Source: Streptomyces sp. rh34
GTDB taxonomy: Bacteria; Actinomycetota; Actinomycetes; Streptomycetales; Streptomycetaceae
Direction of reading: 5' to 3'
Assembly (NCBI RefSeq): GCF_002551245.1
Contig: NZ_NTGZ01000001.1
Location: 113,951 to 177,950, forward strand
Length of the DNA stretch: 64,000 nucleotides
Shown here: piece by piece, positions 1 to 9,009 of the stretch
How positions within the stretch are numbered: the stretch's first letter is position 1
How the letters are laid out: each line of letters starts with the position of its first letter
Notes under the pieces: model-generated
Told to the model about the DNA's origin: nothing
What the model saw: only the letters and a program-made list of their open reading frames with translations
The model's database searches: none
Translations under genes and position numbers: made by a program

Positions 1-1296
1 GTAGACCTTGTTCACCGCTGCCTCGAGCTCCTCCACCCTCTTCTTCTGGAAGGTGGTGTGGATCTCGAAGCCGCCCAGTTCGAGCTGCTTGGCGTCGATG
101 TCGCGGTCGTTGTTGGCGAGGAAGTACTTCTTGGCGAGCTCCACCAGGTAGCCGGTCTGGCCGCCCAGCTTGGCGTCCTTCTTCTTCGGCAGCGGCATGG
201 GGAACTTCGTGAACTTGGCGCGTTCCTCCGCCGTCATGCGCCCGTCCTTGACTTGCTCGTCAAGGATCCACTTCCAACGCTCTTTGGCCCGTTTGGTGTT
301 CTTCTCCTTGGTCGCGTTGTCCTTGTCGATGTCGGTGGCGCCTGCGGGGTCGTAGTAGCTCGCGCCCTTGAGCAGGGTGGCCAGGAAGGCGCACTCGCTC
401 GCGTCCAGGTCGCCGGCGTCCTTGTTGTAGTAGGTGCGGGCCGCCGCCTGGAGCCCCGAGGCCCCACGCCCGTAGTACGAGACGTTGAGGTAGCCGGCCA
501 TCACCTCTTCCTTGCTGTCCTCACCGGCGACCTTGAGCGTGATGAAGAGTTCCTGGAACTTCCGCTTGAGTGTCTGGTCCTGAGTGAGCATGGAGTTCTT
601 CACGTACTGCTGCGTGATGGTCGAGCCGCCCTGGGTTTCACCGCCCGTGGCCATGTTCCACACCGCACGGCCTATACCCACCGGGTCGATGCCCTTGTCC
701 GTTTCGAAGCTCTTGTTCTCGGCCGAGATGACGGCGTTGCGCATCTCCACCGGGATCTGCTCGTACTTGAGCATCTGACGGTTCGCGTCACCGCCGGTCG
801 CCACCATCTGTGTGCCGTCGGCCCAGTAGTAGACGTTGTTCTGGGCCTTGGCCGCCTTGTTGATGTCCGGTGGGACCACAAACGCGTAGGCGATACCCCC
901 GATGCCCATCAGTAGCCCGAGGAACCCCACGCAGAGCGCCGACACCAGCTTCCACGAGGGCACCCAGCGGCGGAACCCGTATTTGCCGTGACGCGGGTAG
1001 TCGATGAAGCGCTTCTTGCCGGGGTCGCCGTGGTCGCGCCCCCGGCCTCCCGGGCCGTTGGCATCGCCGCCACCGCGGCGTCGGCCACCGCCGCGCTGGG
1101 CCGCGCGGCGGGCCTCGGCGCGGCTGCCGTACGGACGATCCTCGCCGTACGGCTCGGACGACGATTCGGAAGGTGAACCCGACGTGGCTCTGCGTGACGG
1201 GACCGCTCGGCGTCCGGTCGACTGCTGGGCGGCGCGTCTGGCCGCGGCACGCCCGCCGCCTTGTGGCTGAGGCGTTTTGCGACGGTGCTCGCTCAT
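1..1296 (-). CDS. Class A penicillin-binding protein (transglycosylase/transpeptidase), C-terminus beyond the window
   Basis: The protein polymerises lipid II glycan chains outside the membrane and probably cross-links peptides. Visible are about 110 basic Gly/Arg-rich cytoplasmic residues, one membrane segment (WKLVSALCVGFLGLLMGIGG) and a GT51 glycosyltransferase domain. GT51 motifs include AENKSF with the presumed catalytic Glu193, GGSTITQQYVKN and KRKFQELFITLKVA. The usual EDxxF and following His are here AENKSF and ETDKG, a modest variant. The transpeptidase domain lies beyond the left edge, so its SxxK, SxN and KTG motifs cannot be checked. The ATG at 1296 follows a strong GAGGAG ribosome site. 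The gene is divergent from the PadR regulator. Confidence 0.9.
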   Translation of the reverse strand, partial: MSEHRRKTPQPQGGGRAAARRAAQQSTGRRAVPSRRATSGSPSESSSEPYGEDRPYGSRAEARRAAQRGGGRRRGGGDANGPGGRGRDHGDPGKKRFIDYPRHGKYGFRRWVPSWKLVSALCVGFLGLLMGIGGIAYAFVVPPDINKAAKAQNNVYYWADGTQMVATGGDANRQMLKYEQIPVEMRNAVISAENKSFETDKGIDPVGIGRAVWNMATGGETQGGSTITQQYVKNSMLTQDQTLKRKFQELFITLKVAGEDSKEEVMAGYLNVSYYGRGASGLQAAARTYYNKDAGDLDASECAFLATLLKGASYYDPAGATDIDKDNATKEKNTKRAKERWKWILDEQVKDGRMTAEERAKFTKFPMPLPKKKDAKLGGQTGYLVELAKKYFLANNDRDIDAKQLELGGFEIHTTFQKKRVEELEAAVNKVY

Positions 1297-1696
1297 GGAA
1301 CGACTACTCCTCGGGCAGGCGAGAGCGCCTGGAAGCGGCAGTTGAGATCCGGTCCCCCCGAATGTCGGACAAGCCACTGCGGAAGGCTCATCCGCAGTAC
1401 ATCCGGCAGTCCGCGATGACTGACGCACGAAAGCGCCTCGCGGTTCCCGGTGGTCTGCATGCCGCACAGACTACGCACGGTCAAAACCTGCCTAGCGCCG
1501 AACTTCACCCCAAATAACGCAAGTCGAACCCTGGGAATTGTTGATGTGACGCCGTTCACGAAGGTCGCCCTTGTCGAACAGGACGTACCGATCTATCGTG
1601 CTGATGTATCGAGTCGATACATCAGCGCGGCATAAGTACGCCAGTGGTTCCGGTGGACCGTGCCGACGGACACAGCGGGAGAAGGGGGAGGCACCG
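1297..1696. other. 400-bp divergent intergenic region, PBP / padR
   Basis: It separates the divergent PBP and PadR genes. The only strong element is the PadR-type palindrome at 1600-1626. The rest shows no credible reading frame and no convincing -35/-10 pair. Confidence 0.6.
1600..1626. promoter_or_regulatory. PadR-type operator (27-bp perfect inverted repeat)
   Basis: Two perfect 13-bp arms (1600-1612 and 1614-1626) are separated by one base. The core ATGTATC...GATACAT fits the ATGT/ACAT dyad typical of PadR-family operators. It lies 71 bp before the GTG of the adjacent padR gene, so autoregulation is the simplest inference, and control of the divergent PBP gene is possible. Confidence 0.75.
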
Positions 1697-2404
1697 GTGA
1701 GCAGACGCTCCGGCATCCTCGAGTTCGCTGTCCTCGGCCTGCTCCGCGAATCGCCGATGCACGGCTATGAGCTGCGCAAACGCCTCAACACCTCGCTGGG
1801 GATCTTCCGTGCGTTCAGCTACGGAACGCTCTATCCCTGCCTCAAGACGCTGGTCGCCAGCGGCTGGTTGATCGAGGAGCCCGCCGGTGTCCCGGCGGAC
1901 ACCACGCCGGCCGCCGGACGCTCGGCCACTCCCTCCTCCTCACTGACAGGGCGGCGGGCGAAGATCGTCTACCGCTTGACGGCAGAAGGTAAGGAGCACT
2001 TCGAGGAGCTGCTGTCGCACACCGGTCCGGACGCCTGGGAGGACGAGCACTTCGCAGCGCGCTTCGCCTTCTTCGGCCAGACCGAACGCGAGGTGCGGAT
2101 GCGGGTGCTCGAAGGCCGCCGCAGTCGGCTGGAGGAGCGCCTGGAGAAGATGCGCGCCTCCCTCGCCCGCACCCGTGAACGACTCGACGACTACACACTT
2201 GAGCTGCAGCGACACGGCATGGAGTCCGTGGAGCGCGAAGTGCGCTGGCTGAACGAGCTCATCGAGAGCGAGCGGTCGGGGCGGGATCGGCGACGATCCT
2301 CGCCCGAGGGCTCTGCTCAGCAGGACACACCTGGAGAGACGGGCGGCCTGCCCCGGCATCGGGACAACACCCGGCCGGATCCGTCCGACGACACCGCCAA
2401 GTGA
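1697..2404 (+). CDS. PadR family transcriptional regulator
   Basis: The 235-residue regulator has an N-terminal winged helix ([20 protein letters not shown], then the wing up to [18 protein letters not shown]) diagnostic of PadR. A Pro/Thr/Ser-rich insert of about 25 residues sits between the recognition helix and the wing strand. The C-terminal half ([20 protein letters not shown] onward) is a charged coiled coil for dimerisation, followed by a polar tail. The GTG at 1697 follows GGGGGAG; the reading frame stays open upstream but would cross the operator at 1600-1626. The effector is unknown. The gene is followed at 60 bp by ino1, an arrangement I recall from Streptomyces. Confidence 0.93.
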   Translation: MSRRSGILEFAVLGLLRESPMHGYELRKRLNTSLGIFRAFSYGTLYPCLKTLVASGWLIEEPAGVPADTTPAAGRSATPSSSLTGRRAKIVYRLTAEGKEHFEELLSHTGPDAWEDEHFAARFAFFGQTEREVRMRVLEGRRSRLEERLEKMRASLARTRERLDDYTLELQRHGMESVEREVRWLNELIESERSGRDRRRSSPEGSAQQDTPGETGGLPRHRDNTRPDPSDDTAK

Positions 2405-2463
2405 AGTCATCGCACTCCGCGGCGACTTCATCGGAAACACCGATTACACAGGGAGCAACCGGA

Positions 2464-3546
2464 ATGGGTTCGGTTCGCGTAGCCATCGTAGGCGTGGGCA
2501 ACTGCGCCGCCTCGCTGGTGCAGGGCGTCGAGTACTACAAGGACGCCGATCCGGCCGGCAAGGTGCCCGGTCTGATGCACGTCCAGTTCGGCGAGTACCA
2601 CGTCAGTGACGTCGAGTTCGTCGCCGCCTTCGACGTCGACGCGAAGAAGGTCGGCCTCGACCTCGCGGACGCCATCGGCGCCAGCGAGAACAACACCATC
2701 AAGATCGCGGACGTGCCGAACACGGGCGTGACCGTCCAGCGCGGCCACACCCACGACGGCCTGGGCAAGTACTACCGCGAGACGATCGAGGAGTCCGCGG
2801 ACGCCCCGGTCGACGTCGTCCAGATCCTCAAGGACAAGCAGGTCGACGTTCTCGTCTGCTACCTGCCCGTCGGTTCCGAGGTCGCTGCGAAGTTCTACGC
2901 GCAGTGCGCCATCGACGCCAAGGTCGCGTTCGTCAACGCTCTCCCGGTGTTCATCGCCGGCACCAAGGAGTGGGCGGACAAGTTCACCGAGGCCGGTGTC
3001 CCGATCGTCGGCGACGACATCAAGTCCCAGGTGGGCGCCACCATCACGCACCGCGTGATGGCGAAGCTCTTCGAGGACCGCGGTGTCATCCTGGACCGCA
3101 CGATGCAGCTGAACGTCGGCGGCAACATGGACTTCAAGAACATGCTCGAGCGTGAGCGCCTGGAGTCCAAGAAGATCTCCAAGACGCAGGCCGTCACCTC
3201 GCAGATCCGTGACCGTGAGCTCGGTGCGGACAACGTCCACATCGGCCCCTCGGACTACGTGGCCTGGCTGGACGACCGCAAGTGGGCGTACGTGCGCCTC
3301 GAGGGCCGCGCGTTCGGCGACGTTCCGCTGAACCTCGAGTACAAGCTCGAGGTGTGGGACTCCCCGAACTCGGCCGGTGTCATCATCGACGCCGTCCGTG
3401 CGGCGAAGATCGCCAAGGACCGCGGCATCGGTGGCCCGATCCTCTCGGCTTCCAGCTACTTCATGAAGAGCCCGCCGGTGCAGTACTTCGACGACGAGGC
3501 CCGCGAGAACGTCGAGAGGTTCATCAACGGCGACACCGAGAGCTGA
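2464..3546 (+). CDS. ino1: myo-Inositol-1-phosphate (inositol-3-phosphate) synthase
   Basis: Ino1 converts glucose-6-phosphate to inositol-3-phosphate with NAD+. The product feeds phosphatidylinositol and, in actinobacteria, mycothiol synthesis. The 360-residue protein has the N-terminal dinucleotide-binding strand [20 protein letters not shown] and the characteristic [15 protein letters not shown] and LNVGGNMDF segments of the active site. The length fits the short prokaryotic form. The ATG at 2464 has a GGGAG ribosome site 9 bases upstream; earlier in-frame starts run back into padR. A strong hairpin follows at 3613-3657. Confidence 0.96.
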   Translation: MGSVRVAIVGVGNCAASLVQGVEYYKDADPAGKVPGLMHVQFGEYHVSDVEFVAAFDVDAKKVGLDLADAIGASENNTIKIADVPNTGVTVQRGHTHDGLGKYYRETIEESADAPVDVVQILKDKQVDVLVCYLPVGSEVAAKFYAQCAIDAKVAFVNALPVFIAGTKEWADKFTEAGVPIVGDDIKSQVGATITHRVMAKLFEDRGVILDRTMQLNVGGNMDFKNMLERERLESKKISKTQAVTSQIRDRELGADNVHIGPSDYVAWLDDRKWAYVRLEGRAFGDVPLNLEYKLEVWDSPNSAGVIIDAVRAAKIAKDRGIGGPILSASSYFMKSPPVQYFDDEARENVERFINGDTES

Positions 3547-3612
3547 ACCGGCCTTCTCGGCTGACACAGCCTCACCGGAGCGCTGAGCGGAGACGCTCAC
3601 CTCTTCCTGCCG

Positions 3613-3657
3613 CACGTAGGGGGTCCCCGGGCAATCCGCCCGCGGACCCCCTACGTG
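3613..3657 (+). terminator. Intrinsic terminator hairpin after ino1
   Basis: Two perfect 14-bp arms (3613-3626 and 3644-3657) surround a 17-base loop, 66 bp after the ino1 stop. There is no long T-run, as is common in Streptomyces. The hairpin ends 16 bp before the MFS start. Confidence 0.75.
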
Positions 3658-3673
3658 TGTGACGCTTGCTCCC

Positions 3674-4942
3674 ATGTCTGTCGCGCGTGACCTGCGCACC
3701 CTGCTGCGCCTGCGGAACTTCCGCCGCCTGCTCACCGTGCGGCTGCTGTCCCAGTCCGCCGACGGCGTCTACCAAGTCGCCCTCGCCGCGTACGTCGTCT
3801 TCTCCCCCGAGAAGCAGACGTCGGCCGCCGCCATCGCTTCCGCGATGGCCGTACTCCTCCTGCCCTACTCCCTGATCGGGCCCTTCGCGGGGGTTCTGCT
3901 GGACCGCTGGCCCCGACGGCAGGTCTTCCTCTACGGGAACCTTCTGCGGGCCGCTCTGGCCTGCTCCACGGCCCTGCTGATTCTCGCCTCGGTGCCCGAC
4001 TGGCTCTTCTACGCCTCGGCCCTGTGCGTCACCGCCGTCAACCGTTTCGTGCTGGCCGGTCTCTCCGCCGCCCTGCCCCGGGTGGTCGACACCGACCGCC
4101 TCGTCGTCGCCAACTCCCTGTCCCCCACCGCGGGCACCCTGGCGGCCACCGCGGGAGGCGGCCTCGCTTTCGTCGTGCGGCTGGTGGCTGACGAGTCCGA
4201 CGCGGCGGTCGTCCTGCTGGGGTCGATGCTCTACCTGCTCTCCGCGCTGGCGTCCCTGAGCCTGCCCCGCACCCTGCTGGGACCGGATACCGACGGGAGG
4301 CCCCTGCGGCTGCGGTCCGCTCTGGCCGTCACCGCACGCGGGCTCATCGCCGGGCTGCGCCATCTGGCACAGCGGAGACATGCGGCCGGGGCACTGGCCG
4401 CGATGACCGTGATCCGCTTCTGTTACGGCGCGCTCACCGTGATGGTGCTCATGCTGTGCCGCTACGCCTGGTCGGACACCGAGTCCGACGGGCTGGCGCT
4501 GCTCGGTCTGGCGGTCGGGGTGTCCGGCGCGGGGTTCTTCGTCGCCGCCGTCCTCACCCCATGGGCGGTGGGTCAGCTCGGCCGGTACGGATGGATCGTG
4601 GGCTGCGCCGGCGCGGCGGCGGTCCTGGTGCCCGCCCTGGGCCTCTCCTTCGCTCCCGCCCCGATGCTGATCGCCGCGTTCGTGCTCGGCGTCGTGACCC
4701 AGGGTTCGAAGATCGCGACCGACACGGTCGTGCAGACCTCGGTCGACGATTCCTTCCGCGGCCGGGTCTTCGCGCTCTACGACGTGCTCTTCAACGTCGC
4801 GTTCGTGAGCGCCGCAGGGGTGGCGGCCCTGATGCTCCCGCCGGACGGCAGATCAGTCGCCGTCGTGACGGTCGTGTCGGTGCTGTACGCGGTGGTCGCG
4901 GCGGCGATGTTCCGCCGGCGACGCACCGACGCCCACCGGTAA
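3674..4942 (+). CDS. MFS transporter, function unknown
   Basis: The 422-residue membrane protein has about 12 hydrophobic segments in two halves with a central cytoplasmic loop (LLGPDTDGRPLRLRS). The FAGVLLDRWPRRQ loop between helices 2 and 3 matches the MFS motif A pattern. Nothing indicates the substrate. The start is uncertain: ATG at 3674 begins MSVARDLRTLLRLRNFRRLL but lacks an obvious ribosome site, and an upstream in-frame start at 3659 overlaps the hairpin arm. The gene converges on cca across a palindrome containing parS. Confidence 0.88.
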   Translation: MSVARDLRTLLRLRNFRRLLTVRLLSQSADGVYQVALAAYVVFSPEKQTSAAAIASAMAVLLLPYSLIGPFAGVLLDRWPRRQVFLYGNLLRAALACSTALLILASVPDWLFYASALCVTAVNRFVLAGLSAALPRVVDTDRLVVANSLSPTAGTLAATAGGGLAFVVRLVADESDAAVVLLGSMLYLLSALASLSLPRTLLGPDTDGRPLRLRSALAVTARGLIAGLRHLAQRRHAAGALAAMTVIRFCYGALTVMVLMLCRYAWSDTESDGLALLGLAVGVSGAGFFVAAVLTPWAVGQLGRYGWIVGCAGAAAVLVPALGLSFAPAPMLIAAFVLGVVTQGSKIATDTVVQTSVDDSFRGRVFALYDVLFNVAFVSAAGVAALMLPPDGRSVAVVTVVSVLYAVVAAAMFRRRRTDAHR

Positions 4943-4949
4943 CCGGTCA

Positions 4950-5003
4950 TGGATGTGCCGAGGGGCGTTGTTTCACGTGAAACAACGCCCCTCGGCACAT
5001 CCA
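4950..5003. terminator. 54-bp perfect palindrome between convergent genes, centred on parS
   Basis: The two 27-bp arms are exactly complementary with no loop; the symmetry axis is the CAC/GTG centre of the parS site at 4969-4984. The element lies 7 bp after the MFS stop and 38 bp from the cca stop, where a bidirectional terminator is expected. The same bases thus appear to serve termination and ParB binding. Confidence 0.8.
4969..4984. promoter_or_regulatory. parS site 1 (ParB-binding, perfect 16-mer)
   Basis: It matches TGTTTCACGTGAAACA exactly, the Streptomyces parS consensus. It forms the centre of the 54-bp palindrome. ParB encoded at 17368-18462 would load here to form the segregation complex. 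Confidence 0.96.
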
Positions 5004-5011
5004 ACGGCTGA

Positions 5012-5027
5012 TGTTTCACGTGAAACA
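5012..5027. promoter_or_regulatory. parS site 2 (perfect 16-mer)
   Basis: It is an exact TGTTTCACGTGAAACA match, 27 bp beyond site 1 and still between the MFS and cca stop codons. The centre-to-centre distance is 43 bp, about four helical turns, so the two sites face the same side of the DNA. Confidence 0.96.
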
Positions 5028-5041
5028 CCGCCCCGCCGGGC

Positions 5042-6484
5042 TCAGTCCTGCCGCGCCCACCACTCCTTGAGTGCCGCCACCGCCGCATCCCTCTCCATCG
5101 GCCCGTGCTCCAGGCGCAGCTCCAGCAGGAACCCGTACGCCTTGCCGATCACCGGGCCGGGACCGACACCGAGGATCTGCATGATCTCGTTGCCGTCCAG
5201 GTCGGGGCGGATCGATTCGAGCTCTTCCTGCTCCTGCAGCAGGGCGATGCGCTCCTCCAGCCCGTCATAGGTGCGGGAGAGCGCGTTCGCCTTGCGCTTG
5301 TTCCGGGTCGTGCAGTCCGACCGGGTCAGCTTGTGGAGACGTTCGAGCAGCGGCCCGGCGTCGCGCACATACCGGCGCACCGCGGAGTCGGTCCACTCTC
5401 CGTCGCCGTACCCGTGGAAGCGCAGGTGCAGTTCCACCAGCTTCGACACGTCCTTGACCAGCTCGTTGGAGTACTTGAGCTCGGTCATGCGCTTCTTCGT
5501 CATCTTCGCGCCCACCACTTCGTGGTGGTGGAAGGAGACCCTGCCGTCCTTCTCGAAGCGGCGGGTCCTCGGCTTGCCGATGTCATGGAGCAGCGCGGCC
5601 AGACGCAGCACGAGGTCGGGTCCGTCCTCCTCCAGGCCGATGGCCTGCTCCAGGACGGTCAGCGAGTGCTCGTAGACGTCCTTGTGACGGTGATGCTCGT
5701 CACTCTCCAGGCGCAGTGCGGGAAGCTCGGGCAGCACCTGCTCGGCCAGCCCCGTGTCGACCAGGAGCCCCAGACCCTTGCGCGGGTGCTGAGAGAGCAG
5801 CAGCTTGTTGAGTTCGTCGCGGACCCGCTCGGCGGAGACGATGCCGATCCGCGCGGCCATCCCCGTCATGGCGGTGACGACGTCGGGGGCGACCTCGAAG
5901 TCGAGCTGCGCGGCAAAGCGGGCCGCGCGCAGCATGCGCAGCGGGTCGTCGGAGAAGGAGGCCTCGGGCGTGCCCGGAGTGCGCAGCACCCGCTCGGCGA
6001 GGTCCTTGAGACCTCCGTACGGGTCGACGAACTCCTTCTGCGGCAGAGCCACGGCCATCGCGTTGACCGTGAAGTCGCGGCGTACGAGGTCGTCCTCGAT
6101 GGAGTCGCCGTAGGAGACCTCCGGCTTGCGCGAGGTCCGGTCGTAGGCCTCGGACCGGTAGGTCGTGACCTCGATCTGATAGCCGTCCTTCTGGGAACCG
6201 ACGGTGCCGAAGGCGATCCCGACCTCCCACACCGAGTCGGCCCAGGGCCGGACGATCTTGAGCACGTCCTCGGGGCGGGCATCGGTGGTGAAGTCCAAGT
6301 CGTTCCCGAGCCTGCCCAGCAGTGCGTCGCGGACCGAGCCGCCGACCAGCGCGAGGCCGAATCCGGCCTCCTGGAATCGACGGGCGAGGTCGTCGGCTAC
6401 CGGGGACACCCGGAGCAGTTCACTCACCGCGCGGTGCTGCACCTGGCTCAGTGCACTGGCGTTCTCTTCGTTGGCGTTCGGCAC
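5042..6484 (-). CDS. cca: CCA tRNA nucleotidyltransferase
   Basis: The enzyme adds or repairs the 3' CCA end of tRNAs without a template. The class II polymerase head is clear: LVGGSVRDALLG, then NDLDFTTDA with the two metal-binding Asp, and RRDFTVNAMA. A C-terminal HD domain (LRLAALLHDIGKPRTR, HHHEVVGAKM) follows and may carry phosphohydrolase activity. The GTG at 6484 gives MPNANEEN, the start I recall for Streptomyces homologues; an in-frame GTG at 6505 would add seven residues, and neither has a good ribosome site. At least one tRNA here (Ala, 43399) lacks an encoded CCA and would need this enzyme. The gene is divergent from the DUF6049 gene. Confidence 0.95.
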   Translation of the reverse strand: MPNANEENASALSQVQHRAVSELLRVSPVADDLARRFQEAGFGLALVGGSVRDALLGRLGNDLDFTTDARPEDVLKIVRPWADSVWEVGIAFGTVGSQKDGYQIEVTTYRSEAYDRTSRKPEVSYGDSIEDDLVRRDFTVNAMAVALPQKEFVDPYGGLKDLAERVLRTPGTPEASFSDDPLRMLRAARFAAQLDFEVAPDVVTAMTGMAARIGIVSAERVRDELNKLLLSQHPRKGLGLLVDTGLAEQVLPELPALRLESDEHHRHKDVYEHSLTVLEQAIGLEEDGPDLVLRLAALLHDIGKPRTRRFEKDGRVSFHHHEVVGAKMTKKRMTELKYSNELVKDVSKLVELHLRFHGYGDGEWTDSAVRRYVRDAGPLLERLHKLTRSDCTTRNKRKANALSRTYDGLEERIALLQEQEELESIRPDLDGNEIMQILGVGPGPVIGKAYGFLLELRLEHGPMERDAAVAALKEWWARQD

Positions 6485-6664
6485 AACAGAAAAGGGTACG
6501 TGCACGGACCGGCCGGGGCGTCATCGTTTACGGGGACCCTGCGGGATACCCGCGATCATGTGCGATGGACCCCAGCACTTCGGCCCGCCGCACCTCGTTA
6601 CCATGCGGGGACGCAGGACCGAGCGATCGACAGCATCTGATGACGACGAGGGACGGGTAGGCGC

Positions 6665-8959
6665 GTGGCCGAGGCGGCAGACTTCCAGGGGACGCGTCCC
6701 TCTCCTGCCCGCCGGTGGCTCCGGCGCACGGCCTCAGCGGTGCTCGGAGCACCGCTGCTGGCCGGTCTGCTGGCCGTTCCGGCCGCGGATGCCGCTCCGG
6801 CCGCCAAGCCCGCCAAGGCCCCCACCGGCTCCCGTACGGTCGATGTGTCCCTGAACACGCTCTCCCCGAGCGTTCCGGCGGAGGACGACACCCTGACCGT
6901 CTCCGGAACACTCACCAACAGGGGCAAGGAGACGGTCAGCAGCGCCGAGGTCGACCTGCGGGTCGGCCCCCGGCTCTCCGGCCGTGGAGAGGTCGACGAC
7001 GCCGCGAAGCGCTCCGCGTACGTTCCGGGCGTCGACCCGGCCACCGTCGGGGACAAGTACACGGTGAAGTTCCCCAAGCTCGCCAAGGGGATCAGCCAGG
7101 ACTTCACGCTCACCGTGCCCGTCGACAAGCTCGGCCTGGACGACCCGGGCGTCTACCAGCTCGGCGTCTCGGTCTCCGGCCGTACGACCACCACCCCCTA
7201 CGAGCGGGTACTGGGCATCGAGCGCTCGTACCTGCCCTGGCAGCCCGAGGCGAGCGACAGCAGGACGAAGCTCACCTTCCTCTGGCCCCTGATCGCGTCT
7301 CCCCACGTCACGGCGGAGACCCGCTCGGACGAACAGCAGACCCCCGTGTTCACCGACGACGACCTGGCCAAGGAACTGGCGCCCGGTGGCCGGCTGGAGC
7401 AGATGGTGTCCCTGGGCAGTCGGCTCCCCGTGACCTGGGTCGTCGACCCGGACCTTCTGGCGAGCGTCGCGGCGATGGCCGGGAAGTACGAGGTCGAGTC
7501 GGATGACACGACCGTCCCGGGCAAGAACCAGGCCGTCGCCAAGCAGTGGCTCACCGCGCTGGAGAAGGTGGTGGAGGACGGCAAGGTGGTCGCGCTGCCG
7601 TTCGCCGACCCCGATCTGGCCTCCATCGCGCACCGCGGCAAGAACGTCTCCGGAACGCTCAGCCATCTGCAGAACGCGTCCGCGGTGGCCGCGACCACGG
7701 TGGAGACCATCCTCCATGTGAAGCCGTCCACCGACTTCGCCTGGCCCGTGAACGGCGCCGTGGACTCCTCCATCGTCGATGTGGCGACCTCGGCGGGGGC
7801 CCACAACGTGATCGCCCGCAGCGACAGCTTCCGGGAGACCACGAAACTTCCGTACACGCCGACCGCGGCGCGGCCGATCGGCGGAGGCACCACCGCGGTC
7901 GTCGCGGACGCGCGGCTGTCGACCTTGTTCGACGGCGACATGTCGAGGGCGGGCTCCGCCACCCGCGCGGTCCAGAAGTTCCTCGCCCAGACCCTCGCAC
8001 TGACCGAGCAGGCGCCGGACAACGAGCGCAGCATCGTCGTGGCCCCGCCGCGGATGCCCACCGCCGCACAGGCCCAGACGATGGCCCGCGCTCTGGAGGG
8101 CCTGGCGGGCAACCGCTGGACCCAGCCCCTCGACCTCGTCGCCGCCGCCGAGGTGAAGCCCGACCCGAGGGCCACCGCCAAGGTCCCCCGGGCCTCCGCG
8201 TACCCCAAGAAGCTCCGGGCCCAGGAACTGCCCACGCAGGCGTTCCAGGACATCCGCACCACCCAGGGCTCGCTCGACAGCTTCGAGACGATCCTGACGC
8301 AGCCCGAGCGCGTGGTGACGCCCTTCGGCAACGCCGTCAACCGCTCGATGTCGACGTCCTGGCGCGGACGGTCCCTGGCCGCGCAGCAGTACCGGGACGC
8401 GGTCCGCGACTACCTGCAGAGCCTCACCTCCGAGGTGCAGCTCATCGAGAAGTCCGACGTCACCCTCTCCGGGCGCAGCGCGACGATCCCCGTCACCGTG
8501 CAGAACAAGCTGGTGCAGGGCGTGGACCGGCTGGTTCTCCAGCTGACCTCGGACAACATCCGGCTCAAGTTCAACGACGACGGGAGCACGGCCGAACTGC
8601 CGGTCGGCGTCGCGGGGGGCCACAGCCAGTCGGTGAAGTTCGACACGGCGACCAGCGCCAACGGCCGCGCCCAGGTGACAGCCCGGCTGTTCACGGAGGA
8701 CGGCACCCAGTACGGCGAGGAAATGACCTTCACCGTGAAGGTCTCCGAGGTGACGCCCACCGTGCTGCTCGTCATCGCCGGCGGTCTGCTGCTCCTGGTG
8801 CTGGCGGGCGTCAGGATGTACAGCCACCGCAAGCGCGCCGTGGCAAGCGACACGGCGGACGGCAACGGCGGCGGACCCGAGCAGCCGAGTGACCCGACTC
8901 CGGACACCGGTCCGGAAAGCGGGGCCCCGTCGGGAACGGGTGAGAAAGTGGACCGTTGA
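6665..8959 (+). CDS. DUF6049 family membrane-anchored secreted protein
   Basis: The 764-residue protein has a signal-type N-terminus (RRTASAVLGAPLLAGLLAVP, then AADAAPA), a large extracytoplasmic region and one C-terminal membrane helix (VLLVIAGGLLLLVLAGVRMY) with a short acidic tail. The order implies that the bulk lies outside and the tail inside. Residues 60-150 resemble an immunoglobulin-like strand-rich domain (LTVSGTLTNRGKETVSSAEV). No catalytic motif was recognised. The gene sits directly before murJ, as in other Streptomyces, so a role in the cell envelope is an inference from context. The GTG start follows GAGGGACGGG. Confidence 0.85.
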   Translation: MAEAADFQGTRPSPARRWLRRTASAVLGAPLLAGLLAVPAADAAPAAKPAKAPTGSRTVDVSLNTLSPSVPAEDDTLTVSGTLTNRGKETVSSAEVDLRVGPRLSGRGEVDDAAKRSAYVPGVDPATVGDKYTVKFPKLAKGISQDFTLTVPVDKLGLDDPGVYQLGVSVSGRTTTTPYERVLGIERSYLPWQPEASDSRTKLTFLWPLIASPHVTAETRSDEQQTPVFTDDDLAKELAPGGRLEQMVSLGSRLPVTWVVDPDLLASVAAMAGKYEVESDDTTVPGKNQAVAKQWLTALEKVVEDGKVVALPFADPDLASIAHRGKNVSGTLSHLQNASAVAATTVETILHVKPSTDFAWPVNGAVDSSIVDVATSAGAHNVIARSDSFRETTKLPYTPTAARPIGGGTTAVVADARLSTLFDGDMSRAGSATRAVQKFLAQTLALTEQAPDNERSIVVAPPRMPTAAQAQTMARALEGLAGNRWTQPLDLVAAAEVKPDPRATAKVPRASAYPKKLRAQELPTQAFQDIRTTQGSLDSFETILTQPERVVTPFGNAVNRSMSTSWRGRSLAAQQYRDAVRDYLQSLTSEVQLIEKSDVTLSGRSATIPVTVQNKLVQGVDRLVLQLTSDNIRLKFNDDGSTAELPVGVAGGHSQSVKFDTATSANGRAQVTARLFTEDGTQYGEEMTFTVKVSEVTPTVLLVIAGGLLLLVLAGVRMYSHRKRAVASDTADGNGGGPEQPSDPTPDTGPESGAPSGTGEKVDR

Positions 8960-9009
8960 GCGATGTCTGTCGTGGCCGGTCGGCCGGGGACGATGAGGTA
9001 GGGGTTTCC

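Noticed and set aside
1531..1555. GGGAAT followed by GTT upstream of padR, resembling a SigR promoter
   Set aside because: The spacer is 15 bases, not 18-19, so it does not fit the consensus.
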